A DNA stretch of 64,000 nt from Rhododendron vialii (taxonomy: Eukaryota; Streptophyta; Magnoliopsida; Ericales; Ericaceae), in NCBI RefSeq assembly GCF_030253575.1, contig NC_080564.1, forward strand, positions 5,190,501 through 5,254,500, written 5' to 3'. The notes beneath the pieces are model-generated. The model saw only the letters and a program-made list of their open reading frames with translations. It ran no database searches and was not told the origin of the DNA. Position numbers and translations under genes: made by a program. Of the stretch, positions 13,401 to 25,100 are shown in pieces; positions within the stretch are counted from its first letter, which is position 1, and every line of letters starts with the position of its first letter.

Positions 13401-14597
13401 ATACTTTTTTTTTTTTTTTGATAGGCAAAAGTAACATCATCTACAATGCACCAATCCAGAAACCAAATCAATCATCTTTCGAAATGGATAAGATTTGAAA
13501 GTACGTAAATCACATCTAACCAGAAACTCACAACCTTACCAACACAGAATCAATAACATACAAATCGGACAACTAGCTCAACTAAGGAAAGACTCCCCTA
13601 CCACTCAACGAGAGTCCTAAATGAGAGGAGGACCAGCCTACCACCCGATAAACGACTTCAAGCGAGGAAAAGATTCCTCTACGTTAGGCGAAGGCCTTTG
13701 AGTAAGAGAGATATTTGCGTGGCGGCCAGGTACTGCTAACCGCCCACTGGATGGTAGATAATATGCATATAATGTCAAACATATCGATATCAATAGGCAT
13801 TCCCGTATATTAAAACAATTTTTTCCGGATATCGATACAACCTTCGCACATTATCCACCGATACAACTTTTGCACATTATCCACCGCACTAAGGGCTGAG
13901 ATTAGCATTTTCCTAGCATTATAACAAGCCGTCCTATGCTAAATTTAGGGGTGCAAATTAGCCGGGCTGAGCTTTATAGTGTTCAAGCTCTGCTGGCTTA
14001 TTAAATGAGCGTAAAACTCAAGCTCGAGCTTGGCTTGTTTATATATGAGCCGAGCCCTTCACAAGCCGAGCCTGTCTGATTTACTTAACAAGCCTCTTTA
14101 AATGAGTTGAGCCTACAAAACGAGCCGAGCCGAGCTTTTGAGTGTTGAGTTCGGCTCGTTTATTTAACGAGCCTTAAACTCAACCTCGAGCTTGGCTCAA
14201 TTACTTAACGAGCCGAGCCACAAGCATCTCGGTTCATATGCAGCCCTAGCCTAAATTGCAGCTCAAACAAATTGTCAACATACACTGTAAATGAAGTGAT
14301 CATCCGTACAGTAATGAATAATACCAAATACGTATAAAGCTCCTGACATGAAAAGATTACCTGAAAGAAAGCATCCCAAACCATATCCAGCGGAAGCCGA
14401 TTCCTCGCGATAAACAGGAACGCGATTTTCGGCTTCTGAACATAAGGAGGAGAAAACAGACCCAACGTCCTGATTCGACTGGACTGCGACTCCAGTAAAA
14501 CCACACTCGCCCAGCAAAACCCCAAGAACAGCACGATTAATAATAGCCTTCTCTTCCATTGGTGATGCGACTTCAACGGATTAACCCTTCGTTTCAT
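7418..14597 (-). CDS. GT14 core-2/I-branching glycosyltransferase (11 exons)
   Basis: Exons on the minus strand: 14361-14597, 12828-12944, 12383-12483, 12037-12108, 11795-11876, 11602-11682, 11103-11141, 10447-10512, 8654-8803, 7605-7733, 7418-7453. The joined frame gives 369 residues with no break. The N-terminus is a type II membrane anchor (basic MKRRVNPLK, hydrophobic about 18-36), followed by KPKIAFLFIARNRLPLDMVW. DWGEASMIRAERILLKHAF and FLFLSDSCIPLYNF then mark the GT14/DUF266 core. HNCIPDEHYVQTLLA and CFLFARKF lie toward the C-terminus. This family is thought to act in the Golgi on glycans; the plant substrate is not known. Length is near the family norm. Intron 6 uses a GC donor. Introns contain an hAT MITE, an LTR derivative, a TRIM-like relic and a LINE-like tail. 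A CT tract sits upstream of the ATG. Confidence 0.93.
9485..9930. mobile_element. TRIM-like LTR relic
   Basis: The left part begins TGTAACACCCATACTAAGGC and carries the TCCCACATTGG motif common in plant TRIM LTRs. A TATCAAAGC primer-site-like motif follows near 9661. On the other strand, near 9860, ATGGTATCATAGC resembles another primer site. Borders are unclear. It lies in intron 8 of the GT14 gene. Confidence 0.4.
10703..11009. mobile_element. LTR-type derivative with inverted ends, 5-bp TSD
   Basis: It starts TGTAAATGG and ends CCATTTACA, flanked by the perfect 5-bp duplication ATACT (10698-10702, 11010-11014). The first about 55 bases recur inverted at the right end with one mismatch. 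The left about 230 bases look like a whole LTR (TATATA and a poly(A)-like AATAATAC region), followed by TGGTATCA, the copia-type initiator-Met primer site, near 10934. An inverted LTR end then follows. It lies in intron 7 of the GT14 gene. Confidence 0.75.
13405..13740 (-). mobile_element. LINE-like 3' end (poly-T on plus strand)
   Basis: A 15-base poly-T begins it, then GATAGGCAAAAG; read on the minus strand this is a TTGCCTATC-poly(A) tail typical of plant LINE 3' ends. No coding sequence was recognised in the rest. It lies in intron 1 of the GT14 gene; the right border is a guess. Confidence 0.4.
13946..14249. mobile_element. hAT-type MITE with GAGCCGAGC repeats (304 bp)
   Basis: Left end TAGGGGTGCAAAT; right end, reverse-complemented, CTAGGGCTGCATAT. 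The flanking 8 bases are GCTAAATT (13938-13945) and CCTAAATT (14250-14257), 7 of 8 identical. The interior is filled with GAGCCGAGC/CTCGAGCTTGGCTC motifs that fold back. It lies in intron 1 of the GT14 gene. Confidence 0.8.
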
Positions 14598-14813
14598 CTA
14601 GTTTCCAACCTCACTTAACGATGCTCAATCATTTCGAGCTGATTCCGAGGCAGAATTACCCCAATGTTGGGGCTCAACTGAGTAAGTTAAGCTCAGCGAT
14701 AATCCCGCTTTTCACCAAAATTTACTCCAGAAACTCCAATTCTTCACCTTCAAGCTTAGAGTAATTGCAAGCCAGTGAATTACAGAAAAAACTTCACAAT
14801 CGGTCGCTCTCCC

Positions 14814-14866
<53 letters not shown>
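14814..14866. repeat. (CTGT)n(CT)n microsatellite
   Basis: A CTGT run passes into about 17 CT units, 220-270 bases upstream of the GT14 ATG. It is probably in its 5' UTR or promoter, where it reads as GA repeats on the gene strand. Confidence 0.95.
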
Positions 14867-14868
<2 letters not shown>

Positions 14869-16222
14869 CGCAGTTTCGAGTGGAAGAATTGGGGAGACTG
14901 ACTCTGACTGAGGGGAGTCGTTCTCTGGAACGAGCTTTGGACAATGGCGTGTCTTGAAATGGAAATAATGGTGAGTTGCGTATGATGCAGGGGATCAGAT
15001 CCACCTTTTCCAGTGATGAACGTGGGCCCGTCGTCATGTTTACTGCAACATGGGCTATAGATATTTTTATTTTTATTTTTATTTTTGAAGGGAGGCTATA
15101 TAGTTTTTGATTAAACTCCTCCAACCCAATGATCACAAAAATAAAATAAAATAACTCCTCCAACTCAGGAGAGGAAAAGTTAATTAGGTGCCCTAGGGAC
15201 GCTATCCTAAGTCACATATTCGCGTATTTGTGTGTGCATGAGCGAAAGCGCGAACATAAAAGCGTCTTTGAAACACATCCATTAAATATCGCAAGAGTGA
15301 GGATTAGGAGCAGAAACGTAGAGCATTTTGAAAAAATATGTAACTAATTAAGGTCTCACATAGATCTCTCTAGAGAGAGATGCTAGAGTACAAATTGTTT
15401 ACAGTATTTGGATGCATACAATCGACGCTCAAATATCAATTTTTTTTTACTAACTAGAAAATGCAGATAATATATATAAGAAAGCATTACAACAAAAGGG
15501 GATACTACTGGTCTGAAACTACAGAGAAAACAAAAAATGAAATACAAAAAAAAAAAAACAAACAAACAAAACAAATCAAAAGCTGCCTGGAGCTAAGACG
15601 CAGGAATCGGACCCATCTATTACGCTCGGGAAGGAGGGTTGAACTAGTGGTTAAGTATGGACACAAAACAGACTCTCTTGGATGGACATGCCGCACAAAC
15701 TTGAGCTCATTACCACCACGGACATCTATTAAGTGGGAAAAAAACGTGGGCCATTGTAGTAAAAGACTAAAAGGAAATAAAGCAGAAAGAGTAATGCTGA
15801 AAACATGTTCGTAGCGTGCTGTTAAATAAAAGCATCACAAATGGGGGGTTAGACCAGATCATATATGACAGGACCAGATCAACAACTAACAACCTGGTTT
15901 TGCTATCATCATTGTATATACGGCTTACATGGACTATGTTCTTTTCTTTATAACCGGATATTCAGGCTAAATTGTGCGCGTCTCAATTGATTTCGGAGTT
16001 CTGAATTTAACAAACGGACAAATCGTCAGGTGGTCTCAAGGTTTGGAATGTTTGGCCTCCTTAGAATGTGAACATACGATATCATAGATGACAAATACTT
16101 ATTTGTTTTCTCATACTCACTTAGAAAAAAACTATTCTTATTTTACTCTACATAATATTTTTGAACTATTCTTATTTTATTCTGCATAACTTGATTAGAA
16201 TAAGCAATATTTGTGCGACTTT

Positions 16223-16467
16223 TTAGGCCCCGTTCCGGAACGATAAATAAGTACTTATTTTTTAAAAAGGCAATTTCAAGCTCAAAAATCATGTGCTTAC
16301 GTAAATAATTCTCCTATTACTATGGATCTTGTTTGATAGATCTCATTGAGATTTTTAATACGGTGCAAAAAAAAATTGAAAAATTATTTTTTATTTACGT
16401 TATTTTTGAATTTGAAAATGTGAAATAAGTACTTATTTTTTAAGAAGATGTTCTGGAACGGGGCTAA
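16223..16467. mobile_element. MITE with TTAGGCCCCGTTCC ends
   Basis: Inverted ends TTAGGCCCCGTTCC and GGAACGGGGCTAA, about 245 bp, AT-rich interior, no ORF. TTA/TAA at the tips suggests the PIF/Harbinger (Tourist) type, although the target duplication cannot be separated from the inverted repeat. Same family as 6190-6432. Confidence 0.75.
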
Positions 16468-17514
16468 GAAACAAACTCACCTAATATAATTATTATAAGT
16501 AGTTAGGTAATTTTTTAAGTGTACATCGCAATCATTAACCAACTAAAAAATACTGGTGGAAGGTTGCATCAGACTTGATAATTTCGTTGACTTGATAATT
16601 TAGTAGGAGAATATCCTCAATGAGCGTAAACAAAAAAAAAAAAAAACCCACCTTGTACTCCTTTGACCTTTGACGCAAGGGGAAAAAAAGAAAAAGCAAC
16701 TGACAAAACAAAAATTATACACTGTAGTATGTGTTTTGCCAAGCTCGAAATTTTTTTTGGGTGTTGCTCGGCAAAGTGATCACGCGGTGCCTTAATATCC
16801 TTTACAACTATATTTAGATATATGCGGTGGTAAAGAAAAAATATACTACATCGAGGATGGTGTTATGAAACAAAAACTTCGGCAGGAGTCAAACTCCGAC
16901 AAGGACCCTTTGACACATAACTAATTTTGGTGATGTGGTGGTGGCTTGCATTTAACATTTTGAGGACGAACAAGAGTTTAAGGCTTAAAATTGTTTTGAT
17001 AATTGAATTGAGACCTGATAAGAATGTCAAATAAAGTAAAATGATCACCACTTTAAGTGAGTGAACAAAACATCCTTAAGTATGTGGGTATTTTTGCGAG
17101 AAATTGAATTGCATAAAAACCAAAAGCTACCTAAAACTTCAAAAAGAAAAATAAAAGATTACAGTGAGGCAAGTGATCCCGGCGAGGCTCTTCTAGTAGT
17201 AGATTAAAAACTGAATGAAAGGTTATTTATTTATTGGTTAAAATTTATTTATTTTTTTTCATTATACAAAGTGTTGCGGTTAGTGTCCAGGACCACCTAA
17301 TAATGTTTTGTTTAAGTGTGGGTAGGATGCTATTTTGTTAATTAATTTGGATTCGATCATAATAGGTTGGGCAAATTCCTTAGACGCAAGAAGAGATCCT
17401 ACTCTCATCCTAAATATACGTGTTTGGCTCACTTAAACACACATTCCAGACACACCGGGATAGATGGTTATTTTCCAAGTTTGTGGTTTTTTAGCTCGTT
17501 GATTTGATCGGTCT

Positions 17515-17615
17515 CGTAGCAGCAGCTTACCATCACACTTGGGATTATGACGTCTTTGATCACAATCTTGTAGCAGCAGCTTACTATCACACCTAAGATT
17601 ATGGCATCTTCATCA
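17515..17615. repeat. Two-copy tandem repeat, about 55-bp unit
   Basis: The unit beginning GTAGCAGCAGCTTACCATCA and including TTATGACGTCTTTGATCACA is repeated imperfectly once. Confidence 0.75.
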
Positions 17616-18043
17616 CTAACAAGTAATGTGCTTTGGATTTAAGTTTTATTTCATATGCCATGCCATGGAACGAAGCATGAAGTTAGGGTCTGTGATTTTG
17701 GATAATCAACACAGCTCAAATCTTCTTCAAATTGAAGGTAAAAAGGTCCAAATCCTTTATAATAAAATTTAAAAAAAAAAAAAAAAAACAACCTCCACCT
17801 ACAATTTGATACTTACACTTCACTTGAACCTTTGCTTGTGCTGGTGCTTCTTTGATTGCGTGATGCCGTTTCACTAGCTAGCATCTAGTAAGAACGTAGG
17901 CCAAATTTAGCTTGCTCTCCATATCAATTCGTAGAGCAGTCTCAATAGACTTTTTAGAATTGCATACGAAAATTCATAGCTGCCTCGAAAGAGCAAATAT
18001 GAAGATGTTATTCGATATTTTAATCACAATTACAACTCCTGAC

Positions 18044-18536
18044 CAGGGTCAGATTTACATAAAGGCCAGGGTGGGCACGTGACCCCCTGGCCTTTGAACA
18101 ATCATCAGTTTTACACCAGTTACATAATATAACTTCTATTTAATCCCTGAAAAATAACACTACCCCTTAATATTTTAAAATTCTTAAGGGAACTCTTTCG
18201 TTAATGTGAGTTGAATATGCCGATTATATGTTATAATTAGGATTTCTTTAGTTAGTCATTAGAGCGTTTAATTATGTGCTTTAAGGTTTTTGATATCCAA
18301 ATTAGGGGTCAATTATAAAAGGTGAAGAACTTGACGAATAAATATTCAACTGTTGTGCGTATTTTTATAAACATTGTAAACCTTTTACATGAAATGGATA
18401 CCGGTTAAAGTATACGTATAGTATTATTCTCTTATGTTTGCCTATGGAAAAAAAAAATTCTAAGTTACGATGAATTAGTGCAGTATAGTATATGAATTAG
18501 TGCTCCCTCTGTGTCATATTTCTGGATCCGCCACTG
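18044..18536. mobile_element. Non-autonomous hAT element with perfect 8-bp TSD (493 bp)
   Basis: Flanked on both sides by CTCCTGAC (18036-18043 and 18537-18544). Left end CAGGGTCAGATTTA; right end reverse-complemented CAGTGGCGGATCCAG, the CAGKGGCGGATC type of hAT terminus. No transposase is seen inside. Confidence 0.85.
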
Positions 18537-18701
18537 CTCCTGACGATCTATGAATCTATTCTAATTATCAACGAAGATTTTGGAAGGGTTCCTCGTCTTC
18601 TTGTTCGGAAAAGAAGTAAATGACAATTACTTGAAAGTGGTATTCACTCTTCAAGCTCCCAAGTTATTTAGCTTTTGAGTCTGGCAAGGGCCGACAACGG
18701 A

Positions 18702-18787
18702 GGGAAAACGAAAGGCCTTCTCTGGTAGGCTAGACGGGCCGTAAGGGAAAACGAAAGGCCTTCTCTGGTAGGCTAGACGGGCCGTAA
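18702..18787. repeat. Perfect tandem duplication, 2 x 43 bp
   Basis: The unit starts GGGAAAACGAAAGGCCTTCT and is copied exactly once, head to tail. The lack of divergence suggests it is young. Confidence 0.93.
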
Positions 18788-19371
18788 GCGCAGTGGAAAC
18801 GGGCTTCCCAAAAATGCCATCTTGGGCCACCACTCCAAGCTTTCAACTCTTTGAGTGAAAATGCGGCAAAAGGAAAGAAAAGATATCCATGGACCAACCC
18901 TGTCATCTCACCCAATTCGGAATGGAAGTCTCGATCAACCTGTCATGATCATGTTCTCGTGACTACGGAAGCACTTTAAGCAGCGGCTTTGTTGGAGTCA
19001 TACCATTGTGTTTGAGAGGGCCATAGAAATCACGTTCGAAAAGGGTAGACAATTAGTTAGAGAGCAGCAAGTACTCAAGCAAAACTTGTTGCAAAAGAGG
19101 GGAAATTTCAATCATATTTGGTAGCCCTTGCTTATATTTCTTATTTATTTTTGAATTATACTTATCTCTTATGACTTGATTGAAAACCCTAATCAATAAG
19201 GTTTTTCCTTCTTGTCACTCTCCGTTTAAAGTATTGTTCCCGACCTCTTCCTCCAACTTACATTCGATTCTTGTTTTGATCTCGCGGCTAAGACGGCTCG
19301 CCTAAGACAGCATAACAAGAAATGATTGACTGACACTGACCTACCCAACTGTACTATGTATCTTGGAAAAT

Positions 19372-20882
19372 GATATTCGCGCTCCATTTTTTATTGATGG
19401 CGCTCCACTTTGATAAGCACCCGACAATGACATTAAGGGTGCGCTAGTTGGCTAGTTTTAATTGTTTCTTCCGTTAATTTAGTGGTTTTTAATTGCTTTT
19501 GCGTGAAAGGTAGTTTAGTTTAGTTTTGTAGAAAAAATCATGCAGAGCAGGATTGTTGAAAGTCAAAGCTTGTCAAGATTATTCGAAGTGCAAAGATGAT
19601 TAAGATCAGGATAATGAAGTCCCAAAGCTTAGGCTAGAAAGACCCGAAGAGGACCCGACGGCACGAAAGGCCAAGGCAAGGACCAAAAGCCAAGTGCTGG
19701 AGATAAGCAGCTCGGTACCAATACCAAGTAATTCCTCCTATCGGTACCGAGACCCCTTCCAGCGACATCAGATAAGCAACTCGGTACCGATACCAAGTAA
19801 TTCCTTCTATCGGTACCGAAGCTCTTAGCACAGCAACGTAAGGCCTTTGCTATCGATACCGAGGGACTTAGAGCAGATTTTCAGAGCATCTTTTAAGAAT
19901 ATTCTGTGCGCGACCCTTGGAGTATAAAAGCCCATGATGTCATTGTACAAACAAGTAGAATAGATTTGATTACATTATTTTTAGATTGAGATCTAGATTT
20001 TGAATTATTCTTGAATGTTCTTCAATTTTCCAGTTTTGAATCTTTATTTTTCTGTCTTAGTTAGATAGTTTTTGATATTGTCGTCTTTATTAAAGTTGTA
20101 GCAAATTACTCGATCTATCGTTTAATCTAATTTTCTTCTAGTGTTGTTAATTCAATAATGCTAAGTAGATTTTTACTTGCTCCTATCTCAATAGATATGT
20201 GTGAGTAGTTTTCCAAGGTTAGGTCATGGGGTGATTAGCACCTCATGGCTTAAGTAGAATTGCGTTCTTCACCATACAGTTTAAACCTTTGGTTCGAGAA
20301 TCGATGTGGGGTTCGGGTTTATTTGTCAAATCGCTAAGGTATTAATCTTCTTGATCATGTGTAGGTAAGAGTTTCGCCTACTTACCACACATGATGCTTG
20401 GAGCTCTGTCGCCCGAGGCATTTGCTAAATAAATTCTAGAGCTAGCTTGGTAATCGAACCATCTTATTTTTCGATTTGGGGACCTTAATTGTGTACCCTG
20501 AACTGCGTAATTAGGTGAAAAATGTAGCTTAACTTGAGTCGTGAGTGTTAGTAATTCCTAGACCTAACCTGCTTTTTATCTTAGTTTATTCGCTTTTCAA
20601 TTTAGCTCCATTTACTTTCCACTACAAACATAAAACTCAGTTGGCTGCCTAAAAGCCAAAAGCCCTTACTTGCATCTACAAATCCAGCAAAGCCGTATTA
20701 ATTTTTCCCTTGGGTACGATCTCGGTCTTCCGGATTATTATGCTTCAACTGACGTATTAAGCCCTACGCTTGGGGCGTTATTCCTTATATCGGAGCGAAC
20801 GAAGCACACTTTGTTCATGAAGTTTCTAGTAACTTCACGTTAAAATTGGAGCGCCATCAGTAAAAAGTAAAGCGCGAAAATC
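19372..20882. mobile_element. 1.5-kb element with about 40-bp terminal inverted repeats
   Basis: Left arm 19372-19412 and right arm about 20842-20882 are inverted copies (cores TGATGGCGCTCCA and TGGAGCGCCATCA) with a few mismatches. Inside is a duplicated CTCGGTACCRATACCAAG module (19710-19820) and a TATA-like GTATAAAAG (19922), but no transposase. A clear target duplication was not found, so the class (Mutator-like, or nested in an LTR) is open. Confidence 0.6.
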
Positions 20883-20909
20883 AATTTCTTATATCTATCA
20901 CAGGCTTAA

Positions 20910-22143
20910 TTATTCAAGCAAAAAGTAATCTTCTTCATCTTGGGAGTTGGGCTCAAGAGATGGGCCGCAGAACATGCCACCCCATTTTGGGAAATAGATG
21001 AGGCCCAGCGAGAGAGTAGAGACAATCATCATCAGGCCCATGAGTGAAATGCCGGTTGGGGTTGAGAATTGGTTGGACCCTGAAAACAAGAGAAGTTGGG
21101 TCACCACTGCTCCTACAGTCCCACCACTCCCTGTCATTCCTGATATCACTCCCATTGACCTGTAAAAAAAATGAAAAAAAATCTGATGAAATTTTAAAAA
21201 TAAAAAAACGTCATAAATAAAACACAGCAACTAGTTGAAGAGTACAGTCACTTTGTTTGGTTATTGAGCATCGTGCATGGAGTAAATTTCAATATTATAT
21301 TTTGGATGGTTATTGAGCATTGTGCATAGAGTAATTTTTTTTTTCAAAACTTGTAAGTGAACAAAGTAATTTTTTTTTTCAAAACTTGTAAGTGAACAAA
21401 GACAATATTATATTTTGGATGGTTATTGAGCATTGTGCATAGAGTAAATTTTTTTTTTTCAAAACTTGTAAGTGAACAAAGTCAATATTATATTTTGGAT
21501 AACCAGTTGCTTAGGCCAAAATTATGCTCTCCTCGACTAATTCTGTGGGACTAATCCCACCATCTAGTATTAGTTGGGCATTTGAAGACATAGGAAAGCT
21601 TAACGTGAAATGACCCCAAAAGAGTTGGTAGTTAAAGTTGTTGATAGCAATTCTGGCCCTATTCCTCGGAGGCAGGGAGCTGCTGTCCCTTTAAGGGGTA
21701 GTCGCCTGTTGTCTCGGTCGATCGAGGCTCGCTCTGGTCTCGCTCCAATGATCGGTAACGTTCACTTCGTAGAGTTTGTCAAGTAGAACAAGTGTACCAA
21801 AAATTAACTCGATCGGATATCATAAGTGTTTGAATATCGAAACACATATAACTTGTCAATAATGGGTTCCAGTGGATTTGATCCAGTGTTTCGGATCCAT
21901 TCTTTTCATGATAAAAATGTTCCGATAAGACACTTAATGATATTCGATCAAGCTAATTTTTGGTACACTTATTCTATTCGATGAGCTCTACAAAGTGAAC
22001 ATTTTCGATCATCGAAAAGAGACCGGATCGAGTCCCACTCGGCCGGAACAACAGGCTGCTGCCCTTTAAAGGGACAACAACTCCCCCGTGTCATTGTTCC
22101 TCTAAGAGCTTTTTCGGCTTTTTGAGTTTAATTTGCATTATCG

Positions 22144-22184
<41 letters not shown>

Positions 22185-25100
22185 ATTTGTTAGTTTTGCA
22201 TCAAACTTTTGTAGATTATTATTCATCTTGTAGAGACGAATCGGAAAATAGAAATCTGAATTTTAAGATAAGGTCAAATAGTAAAAGTAGAAGTAGGAAT
22301 CAGTATTTTTCAAGTGACATTTTAAAGTTAATGTGGATTAATCCCCACTTGTAACTGTACGTGTAGCGTCGGTCATGGGTATGTGGTCTGAGAGACTGAG
22401 ACCATCTCAATCAATATAGGAGCATCTCAAAGTTAAATATCTTCACATTTTGAGATCAACCTCGGAAATATCTAAAGACACGTGTGGAATTTTTGCATCT
22501 TTGAAATTTATCATCATCCTTGAAAATAAAAACTCCGCGGGCTCCATGTGTTTGTCTTCAAGGATTTGATTCCTCCCCGGTCTCGTAATAGGGTTCGCGG
22601 TCTGGTTTGGTTCGCTTGCGGGTCTTTTTAAAATCTACTTTAGTGATTACGAACGTTCATCTTTTAAATCTTGTTAAAAACATCAGACACTGCGCAAATC
22701 ATGTTTTAACAAATGTTGTTTGATTTTATATTTAGATATATACTAGTGCGGATTTCTATAAAATATAGTGTATGTTTTTTTCGAAGACATATCAAACAAT
22801 CTTCAATCGACATGATTTTGGCATGACTGTCTTTTTCAACGAAGTTTAAAAGTGAACAATTTCGATCATCAAGATAACACACTCTTAAGATAGACAAAAT
22901 CATGATTTTTTTCCCTGAAAAAGGGACAAAATCATTTCTCTACCATGCAATTTTAATCTCTTTAGGGGAAAGCAAAGGCGGGGGATCAGATGTTGAAAAG
23001 TGGGTCAAGCAACCCGGATGCGTAGGAATTTTTTTTTCTGAAACAAATGTTTTTGCCGGTATTTTGATATTTGATTCAAGAAATATTAAAGAATTACCAC
23101 TGTGAAGAATAGATTTTCACCCGACATATTTTTTATCTGGCTCCGCAAGTTATCCAAAAAAGAAAATCTGGCCGGCACCGAGAAGAGGGATTGGGGAGAA
23201 GTTTTTGGGTGCCAGACGGGTACCACACACGTGGTATCCCGTCGGCGGTCCTAGCCGTTCAAACTTATTTTTGATGGTCCGAATTTTAGAGATAGAAAAA
23301 GAAAAGAGAGTGATCAAATGAGGAGAGAAAGAAAGAATAAATCTAAACTGTCCAAAACACGTTTAGATGGCTGAAATTGCAGATGAATACCACTACGTAG
23401 TACCCGCTCGGCACCCAAAAATTTCTGGAGTTTGGGACAATAGATCTCTATAGATTGGAGTCTTTCCCTTATAAAATATCCAACAAGTTAGGTAAACGAG
23501 GTAGCATCATCAAACAAGTTAGACAAATGTTATTTACTGTAATTTGTTAGCTATTTATTCAACATCAATTTTGTTGTCTCCAACGTACGGATCAGTCATT
23601 TGGACACGTTTGTTGTCCGTTTATACGTGATTTGTCAACCATTAAAATAATGCTAGTAAAAGAACTAAGATCCAAGAAAACATATAAAACTAATTAATTA
23701 TGTTTTTCATCTCTCTTTTGTTCTCTCATTAAGAATCCAATTAAGGAGAAGAATAGTCCTTAATATCTCTATACAAACAGACTCTCTAGTTTTTGCCCCC
23801 TTTCTTGTGTACTTTGTTTTCCAATAAAGAAACGGTCTTGCTATTATCAGTTCACTGAGCTGACGATAAGTACACTAAAAGGTAAGAAAAATATGAATTT
23901 TTGTTTATTTATTTATACTCTTTAATACACATTCACACACCTGAGCTGATTTTAGAATTTTCCATAAAGAAAAGGTAAGTAATTGTCTAAACTTTTGTTG
24001 TATTGTAAAAATTCGCGCTCTTTTTTTTTTGGATATCAAAAACTAAAATTGTGCAAAATCAGTTTAAATTAGATTTTTAAACTGGTGTAAAAGTTGAAAA
24101 TTTTTTGCACAAAAAAGTAATTAATCTTTTATTCAAGAATTAAAAGACTTTCTGTAACAGACTATAATGGTTGGACAGATGAATATTTCATAAAGTTCAT
24201 TTTGTGAAGTGTGCTAAGACTGAATTTGCAGAGTCTTGACTTAACTTTAGTATTTTCATACTCCTATTTCACTGACCATAATAATTTTTTTCACTATTTA
24301 TTAATTTTCATATAAAAATCTAAAAAGGAAAAAAGGGTTAAAAAAAGAAGAAGCAAAAGTTGAGTTTGTCTTTAATTAAGTAGGAAGTTAGGAACATACC
24401 TTTTGGAAACAAAAGGCACCACTCCAAACGTAAGCCCGGAAGCCGCCTGAACGAACACCGAGAAGCAGCACATAACAACGACAGAACCCCACAGCGAGTC
24501 AACCCTCCCAAGCAAAACACAGAGCAAGCCCGCCACCGTCTGCACCACCCAGAGGCTCCACAGCCTCCCCCTCATCCCAAACCTCCGCCCCATCTCGTCC
24601 GACACCACCCCTCCCGCCGGCCTCGACACGACATTCGCCAGCCCGAAACTCGCCGCTATCGCCCCCGCCACGTCCACATCCACCCCGAACCTGTCGTAAA
24701 GAAAGAAATTTTTATCAATCACTTGTAACGGATACAATTATTAAAAGGAAGGAAAAAACATTAAGTCTACACAAAGGAAAAAACATTAAGTCTACACACT
24801 CACTGCACCACGAGTCCACCGCATGCTTACGTGGGACCCACTCTGATTCCAAAAAAAATTCTAAAAAATCCAGAAATTTTAAATTTTTTTTTTATGAAGC
24901 GTTGTAAAAATCAGCTCAATCGCATATCGGTAGGTATGTTTTCTGAATTCGTAAGAGAAAAAGTTACGGGCCCAGGGTGGGCCTCACATAGGCGTGCGGT
25001 TCGTGGACCAAGTGACGGACTCATGCGGTGAACATCGCACCTCTGAGGAAAAAAACGGCATCACAACGGAAGAGAAATAACCTGTCGTAAAAGTACTCCG

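Larger units (their letters stand above)
14598..20909. other. Intergenic region between GT14 start and NRT2.7 stop
   Basis: No gene recognised. The left end is the GT14 5' region with a CT tract. The rest holds a MITE (16223-16467), small tandem duplications (17515-17615, 18702-18787), an hAT element (18044-18536) and a 1.5-kb inverted-repeat element (19372-20882) that ends 27 bases from the NRT2.7 stop codon. Stretches 15200-16200 and 16500-17500 show only AT-rich unique DNA. Confidence 0.7.

Noticed and set aside
14775..15163. ORFs with Ser-Leu and Arg-Glu repeats
   Set aside because: Both come from the CT microsatellite upstream of the GT14 gene.
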